A DNA stretch of 14,282 bases from Rhodoferax sp. Lineage in GTDB: Bacteria > Pseudomonadota > Gammaproteobacteria > Burkholderiales > Burkholderiaceae_C. The translations under genes and the position numbers were made by a program. The notes below the pieces were generated by a model. That model ran no database searches. It was given only the letters and a program-made list of their open reading frames with translations, and was not told the DNA's origin. The stretch covers positions 1 to 14,282 of the forward strand of contig JALNWC010000029.1 of NCBI GenBank assembly GCA_023231075.1. The letters are read 5' to 3'. Of this stretch, positions 7,170 through 13,763 are shown one piece after another (the stretch's first letter is position 1; each line of letters begins with the position of its first letter).

Positions 7170-7970
7170 ATGCTGAAAGTCGCTCGCCACAAAGAAATCG
7201 TTACCCTGCTTCACAGCGGAGGGGTTGTTGAGGTCAACGCGCTGGCCAGCAGGTTTCAGACCTCGCCCATTACGATTCGACGTGACCTGATCGAACTTCA
7301 TGAACGTGGACTGGTTGAGCGCACACGTGGTGGTGCGGTCTCCGGGGAGGTGATTGCTGAGGGTTGGGCGCGTTACGAAAGCATCAGCTACGCGGAGCGT
7401 GAGCGCGAAAATGTCCGGGAAAAACGGGGGATTGCCGAGCTCGCTGCGCAACTTGTTTCCGACGGCGACTGCATTTTGGTAAATGCTGGCACGACATCAA
7501 GGCATTTTGCTGAGGCCTTGCGCGGCCATCAAAATCTGCATGTGGTTACGAACGGTTTGACCGTTGCGATGGAGTTTGCACGAAGCCAGAACGCTTCCGT
7601 CTATCTTTTGCCCGGCACCGTTGATTTCAAGAAAATGGCCTCGGTTTGTCGTCCGGCTCCCGGCATGTTTGACGACATCACAGTTCGTGCAGCGTTTCTC
7701 GGCGTTAATGGCATCTCCCCTTCGGGTGGTATCGCCATGTTGTCCCAGGAGGAAGCCGCCATGAATCGAGCTTTCATCGAAGCAGCCCAGACTGTCACCG
7801 TCATCGTGGACTCGTCGAAGTTCCACTCTCAGGCAATCTTCCGGATTGCCCATCTGGACAAAGTGACGCGCATCATCACGGATGCGGGTATCGATCAAGG
7901 AATTCGCGCGGAACTCGAAAAGTTGCACGTAGAGTTGCTTGTGGCTTCGCCGGATGATGCTTCGCCTTGA
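7170..7970 (+). CDS. DeoR/GlpR-family transcriptional regulator
   Basis: This is a DNA-binding regulator, 266 aa, of the DeoR family. The N-terminal winged helix-turn-helix (residues 3-57) shows the family signature: VVEVNALASRFQTSPITIRRDL, then LHERGLVERTRGGAV. The C-terminal effector domain has the sugar-phosphate isomerase-like motifs DGDCILVNAGTTS (98-110) and VVTNGLTVA (125-133), and ends with IVDSSKF and TRIITD segments. In GlpR-like members the first motif is usually (D/N)xGTT; here it is NAGTT. Members typically repress and are relieved by a phosphorylated metabolite. The ATG at 7170 has AGGA (7161-7164) at good spacing. It diverges from the HAD-lipoprotein-phospholipase C-phnDCE run, with 121 bp between the two starts, which makes that run its most likely target. 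The effector is unknown; glycerol-3-phosphate or phosphocholine metabolites would fit the context. Confidence 0.93.
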   Translation: MLKVARHKEIVTLLHSGGVVEVNALASRFQTSPITIRRDLIELHERGLVERTRGGAVSGEVIAEGWARYESISYAERERENVREKRGIAELAAQLVSDGDCILVNAGTTSRHFAEALRGHQNLHVVTNGLTVAMEFARSQNASVYLLPGTVDFKKMASVCRPAPGMFDDITVRAAFLGVNGISPSGGIAMLSQEEAAMNRAFIEAAQTVTVIVDSSKFHSQAIFRIAHLDKVTRIITDAGIDQGIRAELEKLHVELLVASPDDASP

Positions 7971-8155
7971 ATCTTTGGACCGAATCAATAAGCAGTGTCT
8001 CACGCCGTTCAGGACTGCACAACGATGACAGCCTTACCAACAAGTTCGATTGCTGAGCACGAGCCACGGGTGACAAGCGCCAACGATTTCAGTCATGCCG
8101 TGACAGCAAACAGAAAAGCAAAGCGCAGTTATTCCATACTGCATTGCCAAGACTT
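7971..8155. other. Convergent intergenic spacer with no gene seen
   Basis: This 185-bp gap lies between the 3' ends of the DeoR and TSUP genes. A short plus-strand open frame overlaps it (7995-8222), but it has no ribosome site and no recognisable protein character. I see no tRNA, no convincing terminator hairpin with a T-run, and no repeats. Confidence 0.6.
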
Positions 8156-8923
8156 TCATCGCACGGCATCTGACACCAGCTTGACCCCGGTCAGAAGCAT
8201 CCCCACATACAAAAACCGGTAAAACAGCACCTGACTGATGCGCCGGGCAAGCCGCACCCCCGCCCAGACGCCGATCGGCGCCAGCGGCAACAACACCAGC
8301 GAGGTGGCGAAGTTGCGCCAGTCCAACAGGCCCAACCAGGCGTAGGGAAGCCATTTGGCCAGGTTGATGACAAAAAAGAAGAAGGCCATGGTCGCTGTGA
8401 AGCGGATCGGCGACAGGCGCATGGGAATCAGGTAGGCATTGACCGGCGGACCACCGGCGTGCGCAATGAAGCTGGTAAAACCCGACATCGCCGTCAGGAT
8501 CGCGCCCAGCCAGCGCGGCGGCGGCGGGCTGTCAGCCCTGGGCGGAAACAGCAGGCGCTGGGCCAGAAACAGCAAGGTGAACACACCGACGATGCCCGCC
8601 ACCAGACGGGCATCCAGCAGCTTGAACAACAAGGCGCCCACCACGATCCCCACCAGCCCGCAAGGGATCAGGAACTTGAGCAGCTTGAGGTCGAAGTCCT
8701 TGCGAAACGCGGCCATGCCCAGGACATCCATCAGCAACAGCACCGGCATCAAAATGGCCGCCGCCTGCGGCACGCTCACCGCCAGCGCCATCATCGGCAC
8801 CGCCAGCGAGCCAAAGCCGGCGCCAAAACCGCTTTTACTCACCCCCAGCAAGAGCACGGCGGGAATGGTGACGGCATAAAAAAAGGGGTCGGTGATGAGG
8901 GGAAAGTTTTCAGGCAAGACCAT
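8156..8923 (-). CDS. Sulfite exporter TauE/SafE family (TSUP) membrane permease
   Basis: This is an inner-membrane transporter of the TSUP family, 255 aa with about eight hydrophobic segments. Family hallmarks are the first repeat LLLGVSKSGFGAGFGSLAVP (about 24-43) and the corresponding second-repeat loop SFIAHAGGPPVNAYLIP (151-167). Members move sulfite, sulfoacetate or other organosulfur and organic anions, and the substrate here cannot be read. The ATG at 8923 is chosen because it places the first transmembrane segment right after a short leader. The longer open frame to 9118 would be antisense to the neighbouring channel gene and adds a Pro/Arg-rich leader of no family character. No Shine-Dalgarno is evident. 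The start lies 17 bp from the divergent channel gene, so the two promoters must overlap each other's coding DNA. Confidence 0.88.
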   Translation of the reverse strand: MVLPENFPLITDPFFYAVTIPAVLLLGVSKSGFGAGFGSLAVPMMALAVSVPQAAAILMPVLLLMDVLGMAAFRKDFDLKLLKFLIPCGLVGIVVGALLFKLLDARLVAGIVGVFTLLFLAQRLLFPPRADSPPPPRWLGAILTAMSGFTSFIAHAGGPPVNAYLIPMRLSPIRFTATMAFFFFVINLAKWLPYAWLGLLDWRNFATSLVLLPLAPIGVWAGVRLARRISQVLFYRFLYVGMLLTGVKLVSDAVR

Positions 8924-8940
8924 GGTGGGACAATTGAAAG

Positions 8941-9597
8941 ATGAACAGCGCAGGTATCGACAACATTCAACAGTGGGGGCAAACCCTGCGGCTTCTGGTC
9001 GAGCTGGCGGGGACGGCGGCGTTTGCATTGTCGGGGGTTTTGGAGGCCGCCCAAAAGCGCCTGGATGCCGTGGGGGTGTGCGTGGTGGGTTTCCTGGCTG
9101 CCTTTGGCGGCGGCACACTGCGCGACTTGCTGCTGGATGCGCGGCCGTTTTTCTGGGTTCGCCACACGGAAATGCTGTGGGGCGTGCTGGCCCTGTGTGC
9201 CCTGGCCATGCTGTTCATGCGCCGCCACCATTTTGAACTGACGCGCAAAGCCATCGAGTGGCCCGACGCGCTGGGACTGGGCCTGTTCACGGCCACCGGC
9301 GTGCATCAGGCACTGATGAGTGGCCTGCCCGCCTTGGTGGCGGTGTTGATGGGCCTGATCACCGGGGTCTTTGGCGGCGTGCTGCGCGACATTGTCTGCA
9401 ACGAGATTCCGACCGCCTTCAGCGACCACCGCCCCTATGCGGTCTGCGCTTTTATCGGTGGCTGGGCCTATGTGGGCTTGTGGACCCTGGGCGCACCGGG
9501 TTGGCTGGACCTGCTGGCCTGCATCCTGCTCACCGCCGGCTTGCGCGGCTTGGCCATGTGGCGCAACTGGCAATTGCCAGCATGGCAGGTGGACTGA
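8941..9597 (+). CDS. Trimeric intracellular cation channel (TRIC) family protein, UPF0126/YicG-like
   Basis: This is a 218-aa inner-membrane protein made of two similar three-helix halves, each with the family's glycine-rich signature: FLAAFGGGTLRDLLL (51-65) and GVFGGVLRDIVCNEIP (142-157). Each signature follows a helix with a small-residue kink (AFALSGVLEA near 27-36; FTATGVHQAL near 116-125). Prokaryotic TRIC proteins form homotrimeric potassium/cation channels; the physiological role in bacteria is poorly defined. The start at 8941 is fixed by an in-frame stop just upstream (8935-8937). Only a weak GAAAG lies before the ATG. DUF1841 follows 26 bp after the stop on the same strand and could be co-transcribed. 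Confidence 0.92.
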   Translation: MNSAGIDNIQQWGQTLRLLVELAGTAAFALSGVLEAAQKRLDAVGVCVVGFLAAFGGGTLRDLLLDARPFFWVRHTEMLWGVLALCALAMLFMRRHHFELTRKAIEWPDALGLGLFTATGVHQALMSGLPALVAVLMGLITGVFGGVLRDIVCNEIPTAFSDHRPYAVCAFIGGWAYVGLWTLGAPGWLDLLACILLTAGLRGLAMWRNWQLPAWQVD

Positions 9598-9623
9598 GCG
9601 GCGCAGGCGACAATTCACCCATC

Positions 9624-10058
9624 ATGTTCAACCCATCCAAAGCCGATGTTCGCCGATTTTTTTGCGCTGTTTATGCCAAGGCCCGAACGGGCCAGACGAT
9701 GGAGGCGATCGAGACCATCGCCAGCCTGTGGATTGACGAGCACCCCGAGTACCACGCCGAGCTCGCCAACGTGGAAGCGGCACTGGCCGCCACAGACCAG
9801 CCCGAAGACGGCAAAACCAGCTGTTTCCTGCATTTGTCGATGCACTTGTCGATCACCGAGCAGTGCAGCATTGACCAGCCGCGGGGTATTCGGCAAGCCG
9901 TTGAATTGCTCACGCACCGGCGTGACTCCCTGCATGACGCGCACCACGCGGCCATGGAATGCCTGGGGCAGATGCTCTGGGACAGCCAGCGCAATGGCCA
10001 GGCGCCTGATGGCAACGCCTACGTGGCCTGTGTGCGGCGCCACGCCACCCGCGACTGA
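9624..10058 (+). CDS. DUF1841 family protein
   Basis: This is a 144-aa soluble protein of the DUF1841 family, which occurs across beta- and gammaproteobacteria and has no assigned function. The start MFNPSKADVRRFF matches the family's usual beginning, followed by the HPEYHAELAN segment (about 40-49), the FLHLSMHLSITEQ helix (about 67-79) and the QPRGIRQAV segment. A longer open frame on this strand reaches back to 9258 but is a shadow of the TRIC gene. No strong ribosome site is visible in the 26-bp gap after the TRIC stop codon, so coupling to that gene is possible. The 3' end converges on the cytochrome gene 18 bp away. Confidence 0.85.
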   Translation: MFNPSKADVRRFFCAVYAKARTGQTMEAIETIASLWIDEHPEYHAELANVEAALAATDQPEDGKTSCFLHLSMHLSITEQCSIDQPRGIRQAVELLTHRRDSLHDAHHAAMECLGQMLWDSQRNGQAPDGNAYVACVRRHATRD

Positions 10059-10076
10059 ACCCGCTCCTGAGCCGAC

Positions 10077-10736
10077 TTATTTGACGCGGCTGCGCTGCAC
10101 CGTTTGTATCTCGCCGGGCAAGCTGGCCACATAGTCGGCCAGCACTTTCATCTCCTTGTCGGAAAACTGCGTGGCAATGCCGGCCATGACCGGGTGACTG
10201 CGACCGATCATGGGCTTGTCATTGATCTTGTAGGAGCGCAGGGCCACATACAGGTAGTCGGCGTGCTGGCCGGCAATTTTGGGGTAAGACGGATCGATGG
10301 GTTTGCTCAGATTGGCCCCATGGCATGAGGTGCAGCCGCCCTTGGCCACCAGTTCAGCCGCTTTGGCGGGGCCATCGGCCGCCGTGGCAGGCACATTGAT
10401 CCCACTGCCGCTGGATTCGTAATAAGCTGCCAGGTCGGCAATGTCCTGCTCGCTCAGGCTGGCGGCCAGCGTGCGCATGGACGGGTGCTTGCGCTCCCCG
10501 GCCTTGTAGGCATGCAGGGCGGCGCGAATGTAGCCCGCGCCCTGACCAGAAATTTTGGGCACCTTATGAACCTCGGGAAACCCGATGTGGTAGCCTTGAA
10601 TGCCATGACAGCCGATACACAGTGCATTTTTTTGAGCACCCGCTGTGGCGTCGCCCTTGATGTCCTGCGCATGCGCGCTCAAGGTGCATGCACAGCTTAA
10701 AACCAGGGCCGACACGGTCAACAGAAATTTTTTCAT
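10077..10736 (-). CDS. Dihaem cytochrome c (cytochrome c4-type)
   Basis: This is a periplasmic electron carrier of 219 aa. A Sec signal peptide (MKKFLLTVSALVLSCACTLSAHA, residues 1-23, cleavage after AHA) precedes two class I cytochrome c domains. The first carries CIGCH (haem Cys40/Cys43, His44) with a likely axial Met in HPSMRTLA (87). The second carries CTSCH (Cys135/138, His139) with HPVMAGIA (Met184). The pseudo-twofold layout with KISGQ.AGYI and KIAGQHADYL after each haem is characteristic of cytochrome c4, which passes electrons from the bc1 complex to terminal oxidases. The ATG at 10736 is fixed by the signal peptide but has no visible Shine-Dalgarno. A perfect FNR/Anr box lies 35 bp upstream of the start codon, so oxygen-linked control is likely. 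Confidence 0.93.
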   Translation of the reverse strand: MKKFLLTVSALVLSCACTLSAHAQDIKGDATAGAQKNALCIGCHGIQGYHIGFPEVHKVPKISGQGAGYIRAALHAYKAGERKHPSMRTLAASLSEQDIADLAAYYESSGSGINVPATAADGPAKAAELVAKGGCTSCHGANLSKPIDPSYPKIAGQHADYLYVALRSYKINDKPMIGRSHPVMAGIATQFSDKEMKVLADYVASLPGEIQTVQRSRVK

Positions 10737-10770
10737 TTGCTAAGAAAATCCGTAAGGGGGATTTGTTGAA

Positions 10771-10784
10771 TTGATAAATATCAA
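10771..10784 (-). promoter_or_regulatory. FNR/Anr box upstream of the cytochrome c gene
   Basis: The sequence TTGATAAATATCAA is a perfect match to the FNR/Anr consensus TTGAT-N4-ATCAA, with arms pairing over 6 bp. It lies between the cytochrome c start (10736, minus strand) and the MoxR gene (10910, plus strand). Its centre is 41-42 bp from the cytochrome start codon, the class II activator distance only if the mRNA were leaderless. It also overlaps the expected start of a promoter using the TATAAT at 10789-10794, which would make it a repressor site. Confidence 0.75.
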
Positions 10785-10788
10785 GCGA

Positions 10789-10794
10789 ATTATA
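10789..10794 (-). promoter_or_regulatory. Candidate -10 hexamer for the cytochrome c gene
   Basis: The minus strand reads TATAAT, a consensus -10. No good -35 is found 16-18 bp upstream. A transcript from here would start near 10782, inside the FNR/Anr box. Confidence 0.3.
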
Positions 10795-10909
10795 GAAAGC
10801 CGGCCAAGTCCAAAGCCATGGCGTAAACCCGGTAGTTCCTCCTGCTCCTGAAATGCCATCAATTGGCGCCTGCAAAGTCACCCAAGTCACTTACTCCCGT
10901 CCAAACACC

Positions 10910-11764
10910 ATGAAATTCCAAGGCACCCAAAGCTACATCGCCACCGACGACCTGATGCTCTCCGTCAACGCCGCCATCACCCTGCAGCGCCCGCTGCTGG
11001 TCAAGGGCGAGCCCGGCACCGGCAAGACCATGCTGGCCGAAGAAGTGGCCACCGCGCTCAATTTGCCCTTGCTGCAATGGCACATCAAGTCCACCACCAA
11101 GGCGCAACAGGGCTTGTACGAGTACGACGCCGTGAGCCGCCTGCGCGACTCGCAGCTGGCGGATGTCGACGGGGGTGAACGCGTCAAGGACATCCACAAC
11201 TACATCGTCAAAGGCGTGCTGTGGCAGGCCTTTACGGCGGACCAGCCGGTGGCGCTGCTGATCGACGAGATCGACAAGGCCGACATCGAGTTCCCCAACG
11301 ACTTGCTGCGCGAAATCGACCGCATGGAGTTTTACTGCTACGAAACGCGGGAACTGGTCCGGGCCAAACACCGGCCGCTGGTCTTCATCACGTCCAACAA
11401 CGAAAAGGAACTGCCCGACGCCTTTTTGCGGCGCTGCTTTTTTCACTACATCAGGTTCCCCGATGCGACCACCATGAAGCAGATTGTGGACGTGCACTTT
11501 CCCGGCCTCAAGGCCGAGTTGCTGAGTGCCGCCATGAAGACGTTTTTTGACGTGCGCAACCTGCCGGGGCTGAAAAAGAAACCGTCCACCAGCGAACTGC
11601 TCGACTGGCTCAAACTGCTGATGGCGCAGGACATTCCGCTGTCGGCACTGCAAACCCAGGACGACAAGGTGGCGGTGCCGCCCTTGGTGGGCGCGTTGCT
11701 GAAAAACGAGCAGGACGTCAGCCTGTTTGAAAAGCTGGTGTTCATGCAGAGCCGCAATCGCTGA
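10910..11764 (+). CDS. MoxR-family AAA+ ATPase (CoxD-type)
   Basis: This is a cytoplasmic AAA+ ATPase of the MoxR class, 284 aa. Such proteins act with VWA-domain partners as metal-insertion or assembly chaperones. Visible motifs are Walker A GEPGTGKT (33-40), Walker B VALLIDEIDKAD (114-125), the LLREIDRMEF segment (132-141), sensor 1 ITSNNEKELPDAFLRR (160-175) with the arginine-finger region, and a C-terminal lid with STSELLDWLK. The start MKFQGTQSYIATDDLML is typical of the family and is preferred to the in-frame ATG at 10853; no Shine-Dalgarno is seen. A CoxE-type VWA gene, its usual partner, begins at 13791, separated by an acetyltransferase, a VapBC pair and a membrane protein. Confidence 0.9.
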   Translation: MKFQGTQSYIATDDLMLSVNAAITLQRPLLVKGEPGTGKTMLAEEVATALNLPLLQWHIKSTTKAQQGLYEYDAVSRLRDSQLADVDGGERVKDIHNYIVKGVLWQAFTADQPVALLIDEIDKADIEFPNDLLREIDRMEFYCYETRELVRAKHRPLVFITSNNEKELPDAFLRRCFFHYIRFPDATTMKQIVDVHFPGLKAELLSAAMKTFFDVRNLPGLKKKPSTSELLDWLKLLMAQDIPLSALQTQDDKVAVPPLVGALLKNEQDVSLFEKLVFMQSRNR

Positions 11765-11790
11765 CCCAGCGTCACCCACCAGGAATCCCC

Positions 11791-12384
11791 ATGGCCTTTG
11801 TCGAACCCATCACACTCTCGCTGCGCGGCGTCACTCTGGAGCCGTTGACCCTGCACCATGAGGCCGGTTTGCGCGCCGCCGCCGCAGACGGGCAACTCTG
11901 GAAGCTGCGCGTCACTTCCGTGCCCGAGCCTGAACAAACCCGCCAATACATCGAAGACGCGCTCGCCATGCGCGAAGCGGGCAACCGTTTTGCCTTTGCC
12001 GTGCTTGACGCCGCCACCGGCCAGGTGTTGGGCAGCACCAGTTTTCATGACATTCTGCCGGCGGTCAAACGGCTGGAGATTGGCTACACCTGGTATGCCC
12101 AACGCGTGCAGCGCAGCCATGTCAACAGCACCTGCAAGCTGCTCATGATGACCCATGCCTTTGAGTCGCTGGGCTGCCATGTGGTGGGCTGGCGCACCGA
12201 CAACTTCAACTTCGCCTCGCAAGCCGCCATTGAACGCCTTGGAGCCCAAAAGGACGGCATCATTCGCGGCCACGCCCTGCGCCGCGACGGCACCATCCGT
12301 GACACCGTGATGTACAGCCTGCGCAGCGGGGAATGGCCCGAAGTCAGGGAACAACTGCTGTATGTTCTGGATAAACCGCGCTAA
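11791..12384 (+). CDS. GNAT-family N-acetyltransferase (RimJ/RimL-like)
   Basis: This is a 197-aa acetyltransferase of the GNAT fold that probably transfers acetyl from acetyl-CoA to a small molecule or protein N-terminus. Seen in order are an early substrate-side region with GVTLEPLTLHHEAGL (13-27), the beta-4 strand RLEIGYTWYA (94-103), a CoA-binding region QRVQRSHVNSTCKLLMMTHAFESLGC (about 104-129) and the closing VGWRTDNFNFASQAAIERLGAQKDGIIRGH (about 132-161). The canonical Q/RxxGxG/A pyrophosphate loop is replaced by a Ser/Asn-rich form, as in one common branch of the family. AGGA (11781-11784) precedes the ATG at good spacing. It starts 26 bp after the MoxR stop and is probably in the same transcript. 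The substrate is unknown. Confidence 0.85.
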   Translation: MAFVEPITLSLRGVTLEPLTLHHEAGLRAAAADGQLWKLRVTSVPEPEQTRQYIEDALAMREAGNRFAFAVLDAATGQVLGSTSFHDILPAVKRLEIGYTWYAQRVQRSHVNSTCKLLMMTHAFESLGCHVVGWRTDNFNFASQAAIERLGAQKDGIIRGHALRRDGTIRDTVMYSLRSGEWPEVREQLLYVLDKPR

Positions 12385-12416
12385 AACAGCAACTTGTTCA
12401 TGCACGATATTTAAGC

Positions 12417-12439
12417 ACAATATACAATCCGTATATTGT
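12417..12439. promoter_or_regulatory. Palindromic operator of the vapBC operon
   Basis: A perfect inverted repeat, ACAATATAC (12417-12425) and GTATATTGT (12431-12439), has a 5-bp spacer and lies 17 bp upstream of the vapB start. VapB antitoxins with an AbrB-like domain bind such palindromes to repress their own operon. It contains TACAAT (12423-12428), which could serve as the -10 of the promoter, so binding would block transcription. No clear -35 was found. Confidence 0.75.
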
Positions 12440-12455
12440 ATTTATGGAGCGCTTC

Positions 12456-12740
12456 ATGACCACCACCGCCGCCGTTTTCATGTCTGGCAACAGCCAGGCC
12501 GTGCGCCTGCCTAAAGAATTTCAACTGCATTCCAAGCGTGTCTTGATCGAGCGCCGGGGCGATGAAATTGTCTTGCGGGAAAAGAAAGCCACCGTGGGGG
12601 ACATCCTGAAAAGCCTGCCCCCCTTGAGTCCAGCGGCGCTGCAAGCATGGGAACAGGTTGAAGCCCAGCTCGACGACCCCGCACCGCAAGACCGCAACTG
12701 GAACGCCCTGCTGGGATCAGACGCAAACCCATCCAAATGA
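12456..12740 (+). CDS. vapB: VapB-type antitoxin (AbrB/SpoVT fold)
   Basis: This is the antitoxin of a type II toxin-antitoxin module, 94 aa. It binds and neutralises VapC and represses the operon. The N-terminal AbrB/SpoVT swapped-hairpin domain is clear in VFMSGNSQAVRLPKEF (residues 7-22) and continues to about 45. The rest, rich in Pro and Ala and ending WNALLGSDANPSK, is the flexible toxin-binding tail. The ATG at 12456 is chosen over the ATG at 12444 because GGAG (12446-12449) is at the right distance from 12456 and because MTTTAAVFMSGNSQ is the usual beginning. The gene overlaps vapC by 4 bp (ATGA), the normal arrangement for balanced translation. Confidence 0.92.
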   Translation: MTTTAAVFMSGNSQAVRLPKEFQLHSKRVLIERRGDEIVLREKKATVGDILKSLPPLSPAALQAWEQVEAQLDDPAPQDRNWNALLGSDANPSK

Positions 12741-13144
12741 AGTACCTGCTCGACACCAATATCGTCAGTTACTTTCTGCGTGACGCGTCTCCCGCCTTGA
12801 GCCAACGCATTCTGGACAGCACCCCAGACACCTTGGCCATTTCCATCATCAGTGCGGGCGAATTGCGCTACGGGCTGTGCAAACTGCCCCACTCCAAACG
12901 AGCCGCGGAATTGGCACACCACCTCAACGCCCTGCTCACCGCCATCTCCGTCCTGCCGCTGCCTGCGGATGCCGCGCAACACTACGGCAACACCAGAGCG
13001 CAGCTTGAAACAGCTGGCACCCCCATAGGCGGCAACGACTTGTGGATTGCGGCCCATGCCCTGTCCCAAAACATGACCCTGGTGACCAACAACACCCGCG
13101 AGTTTGAGCGGGTGCCGGCACTTAAAGTTGAAAACTGGCTGTAA
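12737..13144 (+). CDS. vapC: VapC-type PIN-domain ribonuclease toxin
   Basis: This is the toxin of the VapBC pair, a 135-aa Mg2+-dependent endoribonuclease with a PIN domain. The acidic active-site residues are in place: Asp6 in LLDTN, Glu42 in SAGELRYG, Asp101 in GGNDLWIAAHA. The final position is Asn in VTNNTREFERVP (118-119), as in many members. The C-terminal IGGNDLWIAAHAL-VTNNTREF-VENW pattern places it near the Salmonella/Shigella VapC (MvpA) group, which cleaves initiator tRNA-fMet; cleavage of that tRNA here is inferred from similarity by eye. All catalytic residues are intact, so the toxin is probably active. Confidence 0.93.
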   Translation: MKYLLDTNIVSYFLRDASPALSQRILDSTPDTLAISIISAGELRYGLCKLPHSKRAAELAHHLNALLTAISVLPLPADAAQHYGNTRAQLETAGTPIGGNDLWIAAHALSQNMTLVTNNTREFERVPALKVENWL

Positions 13145-13268
13145 TTTTAGAAACTTAATTGTGAAATCTGTGCAGTTCACTGAGAAAGAACTGGCGCAAG
13201 CAATCTGCGATTCTTCCTATCTTTTGAATGAAAAGTATCCCTTAGGGAGGCAAAATGCAACCAACAAC

Positions 13269-13273
13269 GGAGG
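13269..13273 (+). promoter_or_regulatory. Ribosome binding site deciding the start of the 160-aa membrane protein
   Basis: GGAGG stands 7 nt before the ATG at 13281. A second SD-like AGGGAGG (13244-13250) stands 4 nt before an ATG at 13255 in a different frame, which opens a 70-codon frame without recognisable features. Confidence 0.65.
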
Positions 13274-13280
13274 CAACGAC

Positions 13281-13763
13281 ATGGCAGATGAAACACAATC
13301 CACACAGCCACAGACTAGCGAATACACCTACGGCTCGCACACATTTACCAGCCAAGAGGCAGCTGACCTATTTGCCAAAAGCAGGGGAACCAAACAACGT
13401 ACGAACATGCCGCTATCACAGCCAGCACAAAAGGTTTCTGACCGGGTGCGCTTGTTTACCGGGATAGTTGTATTTTTTGTTTTGGTGATGGCGGTGTCGC
13501 TTTTAACCCCAAAATCTGCAAAGCAAAGTGCGCACCAGGCGATTGAGCCCGACAGCACTCAAAGCGCCACCCGTACCAATCTTCCGGACAACATCACCAA
13601 CGTGCTTGCAACCATGATCAACTTCCACGGCGAGCTATGCGCCACCGTAACCAGTGTCACAGCGCTTGGCAACAACGTCTACCAAGTAAATTGCACCCGC
13701 TACCGTGACGGCACAGGCAGCGCAAGCTACGACGTCAATGCGGCGACCGGGGCAGTCAAATAA
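13281..13763 (+). CDS. Unrecognised single-pass membrane protein
   Basis: I do not recognise this 160-aa protein. Residues 1-55 are polar and Gln/Ser/Thr-rich with a TYGSHTFTSQEAADLFAKSRG segment. A single transmembrane helix follows (VRLFTGIVVFFVLVMAVSLL, 56-75), then a Gln/Ser-rich linker. Last comes a compact C-terminal domain (about 101-160) with two Cys (120 and 138) and a PepSY-like ending SYDVNAATGAVK. The likely topology is N-in with the C-terminal domain in the periplasm, where the Cys pair could form a disulfide. The ATG at 13281 has a strong GGAGG (13269-13273). The frame is open further upstream to a GTG at 13161, which would add 40 protein-like residues without a ribosome site. 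Base composition is visibly poorer in G+C than the flanking MoxR and VWA genes. Confidence 0.62.
   Translation: MADETQSTQPQTSEYTYGSHTFTSQEAADLFAKSRGTKQRTNMPLSQPAQKVSDRVRLFTGIVVFFVLVMAVSLLTPKSAKQSAHQAIEPDSTQSATRTNLPDNITNVLATMINFHGELCATVTSVTALGNNVYQVNCTRYRDGTGSASYDVNAATGAVK

Noticed and set aside
7995..8222. 75-codon plus-strand frame after the DeoR gene
   Set aside because: No ribosome site, no domain character, and it overlaps the end of the TSUP gene.
8924..9118. 65-residue N-terminal extension of the TSUP permease
   Set aside because: Pro/Arg-rich, antisense to the TRIC coding start, and not part of the family; the ATG at 8923 fits the first membrane helix.
8839..9618. 259-codon minus-strand frame opposite the TRIC gene
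   Set aside because: Gln/His-rich shadow; the plus strand encodes a clear TRIC family protein.
10875..10892. Direct repeat AAGTCAC-CC-AAGTCAC upstream of the MoxR gene
   Set aside because: Short, two copies only, and not placed like a known operator; may be chance.
10859..11779. Long open frame of 306 codons on the minus strand opposite the MoxR ATPase
   Set aside because: Its product is rich in His/Gln/Arg/Val without any motif, and the plus-strand frame has intact Walker and sensor motifs. It is a shadow from GC-rich codon use.
11446..12420. 324-codon minus-strand frame across the MoxR/GNAT junction
   Set aside because: It lies opposite two well-supported genes and has no recognisable domain or ribosome site.
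13255..13467. 70-codon frame with a good Shine-Dalgarno overlapping the membrane-protein gene
   Set aside because: The product has no protein-like features and overlaps a frame with a clear transmembrane helix; the SD is kept only as an oddity.
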